Origin: Streptosporangiaceae bacterium
GTDB taxonomy: Bacteria; Actinomycetota; Actinomycetes; Streptosporangiales; Streptosporangiaceae
DNA length: 6,521 nucleotides
NCBI GenBank assembly: GCA_025934635.1
Contig: JAICWX010000418.1
Span: forward strand, 1-6,521
Reading direction: 5' to 3'
A model generated the notes under the pieces. That model had not been told where the DNA came from. It did no database searches and was given only the letters and a program-made list of their open reading frames with translations. The position numbers were made by a program, and so were the translations under genes. This document shows positions 1 through 5,264 of this stretch, in pieces (within the stretch, counting starts at the first letter, position 1; every line of letters begins with the position of its first letter).

Positions 1-517
1 GCGGCCGGGCGTGCTCGATCCGGGCGCCGAGCCCGCCGGGCATGCCCGCCCCCATCCCGGTCGTGCCCACGTCGATCATCACCGGCACGCCGAGCCCGGC
101 GATGGTCTCGAACAGCGGGCTGAGCCCGGGCTCGTCCACCGCGTAGTGCCCCATGATCGGGTGGAAGTGGAAGCCGAGCACGCCGTGCTCGCGGACCGCC
201 GTGACCGCGTCCTCGATGGCCCGTTCGCCCTTGAACGGGTCGACCGCCCCCCAGGCGCCGATGAACGTCTCCGGATGCCGGTCGCGGAGCGCCGCGACAT
301 AGGCGTTCGTGCAGGGCGGGGCGCCGGTCACCGCCTCGATGTCGAAGGCGACCAGCACCGCCTCCACCCCCGCCGCCTTAACGTCGGCGACCACGTCTTC
401 CTCGGCCTTGCCGGTCCATTCCTTGCCCCAGTACTGGCCGAGCGCCTCGACGTACGGCCCCTGCGAGGCGATCCATTCCCGGGTGCCCGGATAGCAATGC
501 AGGTCGACCCGCCTCAT
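1..517 (-). CDS. Amidohydrolase-2 family protein, N-terminal 172 residues (runs off left edge)
   Basis: This gene starts at ATG 517 and is cut by the window edge. The ATG overlaps the TGA of the upstream ligase as ATGA, which implies translational coupling; GGGTGA lies 6 nt upstream. The protein opens with VDLHCYPG (residues 4-11), the usual place of the beta-1 metal motif. It continues with an alpha/beta pattern: AGVEAVLVAFD (49-59), FIGAWGAVDP (85-94), GFHFHPIMGHY (115-125), then GLGVPVMIDVGTTG followed by MGAGMPGG (141-162). That layout fits TIM-barrel amidohydrolases of the ACMSD, resorcylate decarboxylase and ketoacyl-CoA hydrolase (PhdC/CouO) group, usually about 280-330 residues. The second His of the classical HxH is Tyr9, and the His usually found in the later P-V-x-x-H-x-G segment is Asp149. 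Either the metal site is altered or the subfamily uses D5-x-H7. Decarboxylation or acyl-CoA C-C cleavage of an aromatic acid is an inference from family and from the neighbouring ligase. Confidence 0.8.
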   Translation of the reverse strand, partial: MRRVDLHCYPGTREWIASQGPYVEALGQYWGKEWTGKAEEDVVADVKAAGVEAVLVAFDIEAVTGAPPCTNAYVAALRDRHPETFIGAWGAVDPFKGERAIEDAVTAVREHGVLGFHFHPIMGHYAVDEPGLSPLFETIAGLGVPVMIDVGTTGMGAGMPGGLGARIEHARP

Positions 518-2172
518 GACGCGTCACCCGCCAGCCGGGCAGCGAGTTCGGATTTGGACACCTTGCCGAATCCGGACAGGGGGAGGGTGTCGAAGAACGC
601 CACCCGTTCGGGCAGTTTGAATTTCGCGATGTCAAAGTCAAGAAGGTACCGAACGAGTTCGTCCATCGTCACCGTCCGCCCTTCGCGCACTACGAGGCAG
701 GCGCACATCCGCTCGCCGAGCACCGGGTCCGGATAGGGCACGCAAGCCACGTTGAGCACGGCCGGGTGGCTCAGGATGAGGTTTTCCACCTCTTCCGCGC
801 TGATCTTCTCCCCGCCCCGGTTGATCAGGTCCTTGACCCGGCCCTCGACCACGTAGTTGCCCGACGGCAGCTTCCGCAGCAGGTCGCCGGAGCGGTAGAA
901 GCCGTCCGGGGTAAACGCCCTTGTGTTGTGCTCCGGTGAGCGGAAATAGCCGCGCAGCGTGTAGGGCCCGCGGACGATCAGCTCGCCCGGCTGGCCGTCG
1001 GGGACCACGTTGCCGTCCTCGTCGACCAGGAAGACCTCGTCGTCCGGGGAGGCCGGCCGGCCGCAGGTCTCCCGGCGGACGTCGGCCGGGTCGTCAGCCC
1101 GGACGAACATGATCAGGCCCTCGGCCATGCCGAAGTTCTCCTGGATGAACGCCCCGGGCAGGGCGCGTTCGGCGCGCGCCCTGACCTCAGGTTGCAGTCG
1201 CTGCCCGCCGCTCTGGATGACCTTGAGCGAGGACAGATCCCACGCACTGATCGACGGGTCGTCGATCCACCGGATCAGCAGCGCCGGCACCAGGTGGATG
1301 TGCGTCACCCGGTGCCGCTGGATCAGCTCGAACACGTCCCGCGGCCGGGTGCTGGTGCCCAGCACCACGGTCCCGCCGCTCAGCAGGAAGCCCTGCAGGC
1401 CGGGGCAGCCGAGCGGCAGGTTGTGCTCGATCGGCAGCACGTCGAGCAGCACGTCGCCCGCGCCGATCTCGCACACCGCCGCGGCGATCTTGGAGTTGTA
1501 CAGGTAGTCGTCGTGCGAGCGGGGGATGAGCTTGGGGATCCCGGTGGTGCCGCCGGACAGCAGGAACAAGGCCGGCTCGGCCGGGTCGATGCGGACCTGG
1601 CTCAGCGCCTGGGCCGGCGTCTTCGGCTCGCGCGCCATCAGGTCCTCCAGGCGCACGAACCGCTCGTCCGGCAGTGCCTCCGGCTGGGGGCCGTCGGCGC
1701 CCTGCACCAGGCACAGCTCCAGGTCCGGGTAGGCGGCCATCACCTCGGCCGCCATCGCGGTGAAGTCGAAGCCGCGGGCGGCGGCCGGGATGGCCAGCGC
1801 CCGGGCGCCGGAGATCTCGGCGAACTGGCTGATCTCCCGCCGGCGGTGCCCCGGCAGCGCCAGCACCGGGGCGGCCCCGATCCGCTGCAGCGCGAAGTAC
1901 AGGTAGCCGAACAGGGCGGTGTTCGGCAGCTGGACGATGATCCGGTCCAGCGGCCCGAAGCCGAGGTCGAGCAGGACCCGGGCCAGGTGCGCCGAGCGCT
2001 GCTCCAGCTGCCGGTAGGTCACCGGGCCATCGGCGTCGATGACCGCGGTCCGGTCGGCGTACTTGGCGAACGCGCCGGTGAACCCGTCGAACAGCGGCCG
2101 GCCTTCCCAGTAGCCGCGCTCGCGGTAGCGGGCGGCGAACTCGGCCGGGAACGGCGTTACCCCATCGAGCAT
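514..2172 (-). CDS. Aryl-acid adenylate ligase (EntE/DhbE-like, ANL superfamily), substrate uncertain
   Basis: This is a full-length 552-residue protein (EntE and DhbE are about 540) that closely follows that family. Its N-terminal FPAEFAARYRERGYW (8-22) is the family signature. The core motifs are present: P-loop LSGGTTGIPK (205-214), FGMAEG (347-352), YRSGD (426-430), hinge region GRVKDLINRGGEK (444-456), and catalytic Lys537 in GFGKVSK. It should adenylate an aromatic carboxylate with ATP and then pass the acyl group to CoA or a carrier thiol. Family pocket positions, numbered after DhbE, read Asn251 (N235, conserved), Cys256 (S240; Cys is associated with salicylate enzymes), Asn346 (V329) and Ile354 (V337). 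Asn346 fits neither the dihydroxybenzoate nor the salicylate pattern, so I do not assign a substrate. GGGAG lies 7 nt before the ATG and an in-frame TAA lies just upstream, which fixes the start. The gene follows the transporter by 47 bp and overlaps the amidohydrolase. No carrier protein or NRPS is visible; a catabolic CoA-ligase-like role, as in SdgA-type salicylate pathways, is possible. Confidence 0.93.
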   Translation of the reverse strand: MLDGVTPFPAEFAARYRERGYWEGRPLFDGFTGAFAKYADRTAVIDADGPVTYRQLEQRSAHLARVLLDLGFGPLDRIIVQLPNTALFGYLYFALQRIGAAPVLALPGHRRREISQFAEISGARALAIPAAARGFDFTAMAAEVMAAYPDLELCLVQGADGPQPEALPDERFVRLEDLMAREPKTPAQALSQVRIDPAEPALFLLSGGTTGIPKLIPRSHDDYLYNSKIAAAVCEIGAGDVLLDVLPIEHNLPLGCPGLQGFLLSGGTVVLGTSTRPRDVFELIQRHRVTHIHLVPALLIRWIDDPSISAWDLSSLKVIQSGGQRLQPEVRARAERALPGAFIQENFGMAEGLIMFVRADDPADVRRETCGRPASPDDEVFLVDEDGNVVPDGQPGELIVRGPYTLRGYFRSPEHNTRAFTPDGFYRSGDLLRKLPSGNYVVEGRVKDLINRGGEKISAEEVENLILSHPAVLNVACVPYPDPVLGERMCACLVVREGRTVTMDELVRYLLDFDIAKFKLPERVAFFDTLPLSGFGKVSKSELAARLAGDAS

Positions 2173-2179
2173 GCAGGTG

Positions 2180-2184
2180 CTCCC
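2180..2184 (-). promoter_or_regulatory. Shine-Dalgarno of the aryl-acid ligase
   Basis: GGGAG on the minus strand, 7 nt before ATG 2172, inside AAAAGGGAG. An in-frame TAA at 2193-2191 excludes any longer reading frame, so this site decides the start. Confidence 0.8.
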
Positions 2185-2225
2185 TTTTACTTACATGGCC
2201 TTTTTATCTACATGGCCTTTTACTT
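2183..2225 (-). repeat. Short tandem repeats with start-stop codons between transporter and ligase
   Basis: On the minus strand the 13-mer AAAAGGCCATGTA occurs twice with a 17-bp period (2221-2209 and 2204-2192). The decamer AAGTAAAAGG flanks the block on both sides (2225-2216 and 2192-2183). The first flank holds the transporter's last codon and TAA stop; the last runs into the ligase Shine-Dalgarno. Each 13-mer carries an ATG directly followed by a stop: ATG-TAG at 2213-2208 and ATG-TAA at 2196-2191. The TAG is also in frame with the transporter, giving it a second stop three codons after the first. The block is markedly A/T-rich for this genome. It probably arose by local duplication; any regulatory role is inference. 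Confidence 0.75.
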
Positions 2226-3674
2226 GGTGGCCTTGGCCGAGCCGGCCCGCAGCGCCGACAGCCCGGCCGCGAGCGCCATGAACCCCATCGAAGCGTAGAA
2301 CGCGGCGTGCAGGCCCGCGGTGAACGCGTCGGCGATCCGGCCGTGCAGCGAGGTGCTGCCGACGAAGATGGCGAAGGCCAGGCCGCGCGAGATCGAGCGG
2401 GAGGCGATCAGGATGGCGACCGCGAACGAGAACACCATGCCGATGTTGGCGAACGTGCGCAGCAGACCTGCGGCGCTACCGAACGACTCCGGCGGCGCCG
2501 CCTTCATCACCGCCGAGCTGTTGGCGGGGAAGAAGAAGCTCGCCCCGACGCCGTTGACGATGCTGCCCAGCACCACCACCCACAGCGGGGTGGCGTTGGT
2601 GAGCTGGGCGTAGATGGCGAGCGCGACGACCTGGATGGCCAGCCCGGCGGTGGCGGGCAGCACCGGGCCGCGCCGGTCGGCCAGCCGTCCCGCGTACGGC
2701 CCGGCCACCGAGCCGAGCACGTAACCGGGGACCAGCAGCAGCGAGGCGTGGATGGGGGACAGCCCGCGCGGGCCCTGCATGTACATGATGAGCAGGAACA
2801 GCACGGCGAAGCTGGCCAGGCCCTGGAACAGCGAGGCGAGCAGGGAGGCCGACATGGTCGGCACCCGGAAGATGGACAGCGGCAGCATCGGCTCGTTGAC
2901 CCGGCGCTCGATCAGGACGAACACGCCGATCAGCACCAGGCCGCCGGTCAGGTAGCCGGCCACGGTGGCGTCGAACGCCGTGTTGGCCAGCCGGGTCATC
3001 GCCCACAGCACGCCGAACAGGCCCAGCCCCAGCGTGAGCATGCCGGGCAGGTCGAGCCGCCGCCGGGAACGTTCGGCCTTGTCGTGCAGCACCCGGGTGG
3101 CCACGGCCAGCGCCACCACCCCGACCGGCACGTTGATCCAGAAGATCCACCGCCAGGAGATGTAGGTGACGATCACGCCGCCGAGCACGATGCCGATGAT
3201 GGCGCCCATGGTCCAGCCGACCGAGGTGTAGCCGTAGGCCTTGCCCCGCAGCTCGCGCGGGTACAGGTCGGCGATCACGGCGCCGCTGTTGGCCATGATG
3301 AACGCGCCGCCGACCCCCTGCAGGACGCGGAAGGCGATGATCGACGGCTCGTTCCAGGCCAGCGCGCAGGCCAGCGAGCCGAGCACGAAGACGGCGAAGC
3401 CCATCTCGTACATCCGGACCCGGCCGAACATGTCGCCCAGCCGGCCCACCTGGGTGGCGAGCAGCGTGATGACGAGCAGGAAGCTGATGATGACCCAGAC
3501 CACCGCGGACAGCGCCACGTGCAGCCCGCGCTGGATCTCCGGCAGGGCGAGCACCACGATCGTGGTGTCCACCGCCGTCATCAATACGCCGGTCATGATG
3601 ACGGCCATCGCGACGCCAGGACGCTGGGACGCCTGGGCCTGAGCTGACGTGCGTGTCAGGCGGGGGAGGGCCAC
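2220..3674 (-). CDS. MFS transporter, DHA2 (14-TM, EmrB/QacA-type) drug:H+ antiporter family
   Basis: A 484-residue inner-membrane protein with about 14 hydrophobic segments (roughly 22-45, 55-75, 88-107, 112-134, 148-170, 175-193, 210-228, 238-255, 275-297, 307-328, 337-356, 363-382, 405-424 and 455-475). DHA2 hallmarks are visible: AVDTTIVVLALPEI (34-47, motif D1, with an acidic residue in TM1), GRLGDMFGRV (77-86, motif A), GWTMGAIIGIVLGG (153-166, the motif C antiporter region of TM5) and WRWIFWINVPVG (174-185). This family normally exports drugs or metabolites using proton motive force. As first gene of the operon it plausibly moves the aromatic substrate or product of the ligase and amidohydrolase; export is more typical of DHA2 than import. 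The GTG start at 3674 has no clear Shine-Dalgarno, but TAAGCT ends 6 nt before it, which suggests a leaderless message. ATG 3608 (Met23) is an alternative start and would leave TM1 intact. Direction and substrate cannot be read from the sequence. Confidence 0.93.
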   Translation of the reverse strand: MALPRLTRTSAQAQASQRPGVAMAVIMTGVLMTAVDTTIVVLALPEIQRGLHVALSAVVWVIISFLLVITLLATQVGRLGDMFGRVRMYEMGFAVFVLGSLACALAWNEPSIIAFRVLQGVGGAFIMANSGAVIADLYPRELRGKAYGYTSVGWTMGAIIGIVLGGVIVTYISWRWIFWINVPVGVVALAVATRVLHDKAERSRRRLDLPGMLTLGLGLFGVLWAMTRLANTAFDATVAGYLTGGLVLIGVFVLIERRVNEPMLPLSIFRVPTMSASLLASLFQGLASFAVLFLLIMYMQGPRGLSPIHASLLLVPGYVLGSVAGPYAGRLADRRGPVLPATAGLAIQVVALAIYAQLTNATPLWVVVLGSIVNGVGASFFFPANSSAVMKAAPPESFGSAAGLLRTFANIGMVFSFAVAILIASRSISRGLAFAIFVGSTSLHGRIADAFTAGLHAAFYASMGFMALAAGLSALRAGSAKATK

Positions 3675-3690
3675 GCGGCAAGCTTAACCC

Positions 3691-3705
3691 GCAGTTGTCA
3701 ACAGC
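3691..3705. promoter_or_regulatory. Candidate operator palindrome GCAGTTGTCAACAGC
   Basis: Six of seven base pairs match around a central T: GC-A-GTTG-T-CAAC-A-GC, with one A/A mismatch. It sits immediately upstream of the proposed transporter -10 and overlaps the proposed plus-strand -35, so a bound repressor could affect both directions. The size and symmetry suit a MarR- or TetR-type dimer, but no regulator gene lies in the window to pair with it. Confidence 0.4.
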
Positions 3706-3743
3706 TAAATCTATGAGGACTACGCTAGGGACGGCACTTCAGT

Positions 3744-3750
3744 AAAGGGG
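3744..3750 (+). promoter_or_regulatory. Shine-Dalgarno of the NfeD-like gene
   Basis: AAAGGGG with a 7-nt spacer to GTG 3758. It supports the GTG start; no other start with a comparable site is nearby. Confidence 0.75.
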
Positions 3751-3757
3751 CACCCCC

Positions 3758-4018
3758 GTGGCGAGAGACGAGGCCTGTATCGGCACCGTTGGTGTCCTGT
3801 CCGTGGCCACACGGGGAACGGATGGCCCGGGTGAAGTGCACGTCAAGATACGCGGCGGTTCCGAGACCTTTCTCGCCTGGTCCGAGAAGCCGCTGCCCAG
3901 GGGGGCGACCGTTTTGATCATCGAGTCGCGCGGGGCTCGGGCGGTCGACGTCATCGAGTGGGAAGATTCGCTCGGCGATATTCCGCGCATTCCGGGGTTA
4001 GTTCTCTTGAGGAGATGA
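3758..4018 (+). CDS. Small soluble NfeD-like OB-fold protein
   Basis: An 86-residue protein with alternating short beta strands and glycine turns: CIGTVGVLSV (7-16), GPGEVHVKI (23-31), FLAWSEKPLPRGATVLIIES (38-57) and ARAVDVIEW (60-68). The G-x-x-G opening, the A-x-S then RGATV turn and the closing V-D-V strand match the C-terminal OB domain of NfeD proteins. NfeD proteins accompany flotillins and stomatins and are thought to assist SPFH assemblies. Typical NfeD or YuaF proteins carry membrane helices before this domain; here there are none and no signal peptide, so it should be cytosolic or peripheral. The next gene, 6 bp downstream, is a flotillin, which strongly supports the assignment. 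The gene ends with the uncommon codons TTA (3998-4000), TTG, AGG and AGA; its last bases also form the flotillin's Shine-Dalgarno. The family call rests on pattern and context, so it is moderately sure. Confidence 0.8.
   Translation: MARDEACIGTVGVLSVATRGTDGPGEVHVKIRGGSETFLAWSEKPLPRGATVLIIESRGARAVDVIEWEDSLGDIPRIPGLVLLRR
4009..4014 (+). promoter_or_regulatory. Shine-Dalgarno of the flotillin gene, inside the upstream coding sequence
   Basis: GAGGAG with a 10-nt spacer to ATG 4025. It lies within the last codons of the NfeD-like gene, so ribosomes finishing that gene pass directly over it, favouring coupled translation. Confidence 0.75.
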
Positions 4019-4024
4019 ACGACG

Positions 4025-5173
4025 ATGTTCGGTTACCGTGTTCCGGCCCCCGACGAGGCCATGCTGATTTCCGGGCGAGGGGGCGGCCCGGAGGGCGCGC
4101 CATTCCGGGTGGTGATCGGGCACGGTGCCTTTGTCACGCCCGTGTTCCGTAAGGTCCGGTACCTCACCCTGTCCATGCAGGAGGCCGAGGTCGCGGAGAC
4201 CTGCGTGACCAAGCAGGGCATCTCGCTGAACGTGCGCTCGGTGATCGCGTTCAAGGTCGGCAACGACGAGGAGTCCATTGTCAACGCCGGCCAGCGCTTC
4301 CTGTCCGACCAGGAACAGATGTCGGTACTCACCGGGCGGATCTTCGCCGGCCACCTGCGCTCGATCATCGGCTCGATGACCGTCGAGGAACTCGTCACCG
4401 AGCGGCAGAAGCTGGCTACCGAGGTGCTCGAAGGCTCCAAGGCGGAGATGGGCAGGATCGGCCTGGCCGTGGACTCGCTGCAGATCCAGTCGATCGACGA
4501 CATGGGCGCCGGGTACATCGCCGCGATGGCGGCGCCGAACAACGCCGCGATCCAGCGCCAGGCGAAGATCGCGCAGGCGGCGGCGGATCAGGCGGCGGCC
4601 GAGGCGCAGCAGGCCTCGCAGCGCAAGCAGGCCGAGTTCGCCCGGGAAACCTCCGTCGTGCAGGCTCAGTACAAGGCCGAGGTAGACAGGGCGCAGGCCG
4701 AGGCGGCTCAGGCGGGCCCGCTGGCGCAGGCGAATGCCCAGCGAGCGGTGATCAACGCGCAGGCCGATCTGGCTCAGCAGCAGGCCGAGCTGCGGCAGCA
4801 GCAGCTGGTGTCCGAGGTGATCAAGCCCGCCGAGGCCGAGGCCGAGCGGATCAGGATCCTCGCCCTGGCGGACGCCGAGCGCACCCGCATCCAGGCCGAG
4901 GCCGCGGCGTCCAACAACCGGGTCGCGCTCGACCAGTTGCTCATCAACCAGCTACCGCTGATCGTCAAGGAGGCGGCCGCCGGGCTGGCCGGCGCCAACG
5001 TCAGCGTGCTCAACGGCGCCGACGGCCTCAGCGAGATCGCCGCCGGCCTGGTTAGCCAGGGCATGACCATCCTCGACTCGGTCCGCAAGGGGATGCCGGC
5101 CCAGAACGTTTCGGGCCGGACATCGGATAACGGACAGGTGGTGACCGGCCAGGTCGCCAAGCGCGAGCCGTAA
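4025..5173 (+). CDS. Flotillin-like SPFH/band 7 domain protein
   Basis: A 382-residue protein. Its start, VPAPDEAMLISGRGG (6-20), resembles the opening of animal flotillins, where the corresponding stretch is peripheral to the membrane. The SPFH domain spans about 6-170, with GISLNVRSVIAFKVGN (65-80), GHLRSIIGSMTVEELVTERQ (109-128) and MGRIGLAVDSLQIQSIDD (142-159). Residues 173-300 form a long Ala/Gln/Glu/Arg-rich coiled coil with repeated AEA and AQA units and PAEAEAERIR (268-277). A C-terminal segment, INQLPLIVKEAAAGL to NVSVLNG (307-331), matches the flotillin oligomerisation region. Flotillins form oligomers that organise membrane microdomains, fluidity and membrane-protein assembly. Unlike Bacillus FloT and FloA there is no N-terminal membrane hairpin, and there is no N-terminal Cys for acylation, so membrane binding must come from the SPFH domain or a partner. 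It is co-transcribed with the NfeD-like gene. Specific cargo is unknown. Confidence 0.93.
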   Translation: MFGYRVPAPDEAMLISGRGGGPEGAPFRVVIGHGAFVTPVFRKVRYLTLSMQEAEVAETCVTKQGISLNVRSVIAFKVGNDEESIVNAGQRFLSDQEQMSVLTGRIFAGHLRSIIGSMTVEELVTERQKLATEVLEGSKAEMGRIGLAVDSLQIQSIDDMGAGYIAAMAAPNNAAIQRQAKIAQAAADQAAAEAQQASQRKQAEFARETSVVQAQYKAEVDRAQAEAAQAGPLAQANAQRAVINAQADLAQQQAELRQQQLVSEVIKPAEAEAERIRILALADAERTRIQAEAAASNNRVALDQLLINQLPLIVKEAAAGLAGANVSVLNGADGLSEIAAGLVSQGMTILDSVRKGMPAQNVSGRTSDNGQVVTGQVAKREP

Positions 5174-5190
5174 GGGGCAGAGCCGTAAGG
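5165..5190 (+). repeat. 11-bp direct repeat across the flotillin stop codon
   Basis: GAGCCGTAAGG occurs at 5165-5175 and again at 5180-5190, a 15-bp period. The first copy holds the last two codons and the TAA stop. This looks like a small replication-slippage duplication; no function is claimed. Confidence 0.7.
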
Positions 5191-5264
5191 CCAGATCTTT
5201 AGATTTCCTGACGTCCGGGCAACATGCCCGTCGGCCGGAAACATCGCTGGTTAGGCTCGCAGGC
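5174..5264 (+). promoter_or_regulatory. Intergenic region after flotillin: weak hairpin and candidate promoters for the membrane protein
   Basis: Ninety-one bases without a gene. An A/T-rich patch contains TAGATT (5200-5205), a possible -10. CGGGC-AACAT-GCCCG (5216-5230) makes a 5-bp hairpin without a T-run, too weak to call a terminator. TAGGCT (5252-5257) ends 7 nt before GTG 5265, the spacing expected for a leaderless start. No convincing -35 was found for either candidate. Whether flotillin transcription stops here cannot be decided from sequence. Confidence 0.35.

Larger units (their letters stand above)
3675..3757. promoter_or_regulatory. Divergent promoter region between transporter operon and NfeD-like/flotillin operon
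   Basis: This 83-bp gap separates two outward-reading operons and is less G/C-rich than the genes on either side. On the plus strand, TACGCT (3721-3726) fits the actinobacterial TANNNT -10 pattern and would start RNA near 3733, about 25 nt before GTG 3758. TTGTCA (3695-3700) is a possible -35, but the 20-bp spacer is long. On the minus strand, TAAGCT (3686-3681) lies 6 nt before GTG 3674, as expected for a leaderless transcript; its -35 is weak. Positions are read directly from the sequence; promoter activity is inferred. Confidence 0.5.

Noticed and set aside
11..736. Plus-strand open frame (241 codons) across the amidohydrolase-ligase junction
   Set aside because: Antisense to two well-supported, coupled genes; translation lacks any fold signature.
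514..2172. Calling the ligase dhbE/entE and the locus a catecholate siderophore cluster
   Set aside because: Pocket residues differ from the dihydroxybenzoate code, and no isochorismate, carrier-protein or NRPS genes are visible.
1192..2298. Long plus-strand open frame (368 codons) opposite the ligase
   Set aside because: Its translation is a low-complexity Arg/Gln/Val/Gly-rich string with no domain pattern. It lies antisense to a clear EntE-type gene, a typical high-GC antisense open frame.
2307..3647. Plus-strand open frame (446 codons) opposite the transporter
   Set aside because: His/Gln/Asp/Gly/Arg-rich translation mirroring hydrophobic codons on the other strand; the minus-strand frame has unmistakable MFS motifs.
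4571..4960. GC-rich, GCG/CAG-rich stretch as a nucleotide repeat
   Set aside because: It is explained by the Ala/Gln/Glu-rich coiled coil of the flotillin; there is no exact tandem period.
5216..5230. CGGGC-AACAT-GCCCG hairpin as a terminator of the flotillin operon
   Set aside because: Only five base pairs and no T-run; kept as a note under the intergenic region rather than called a terminator.
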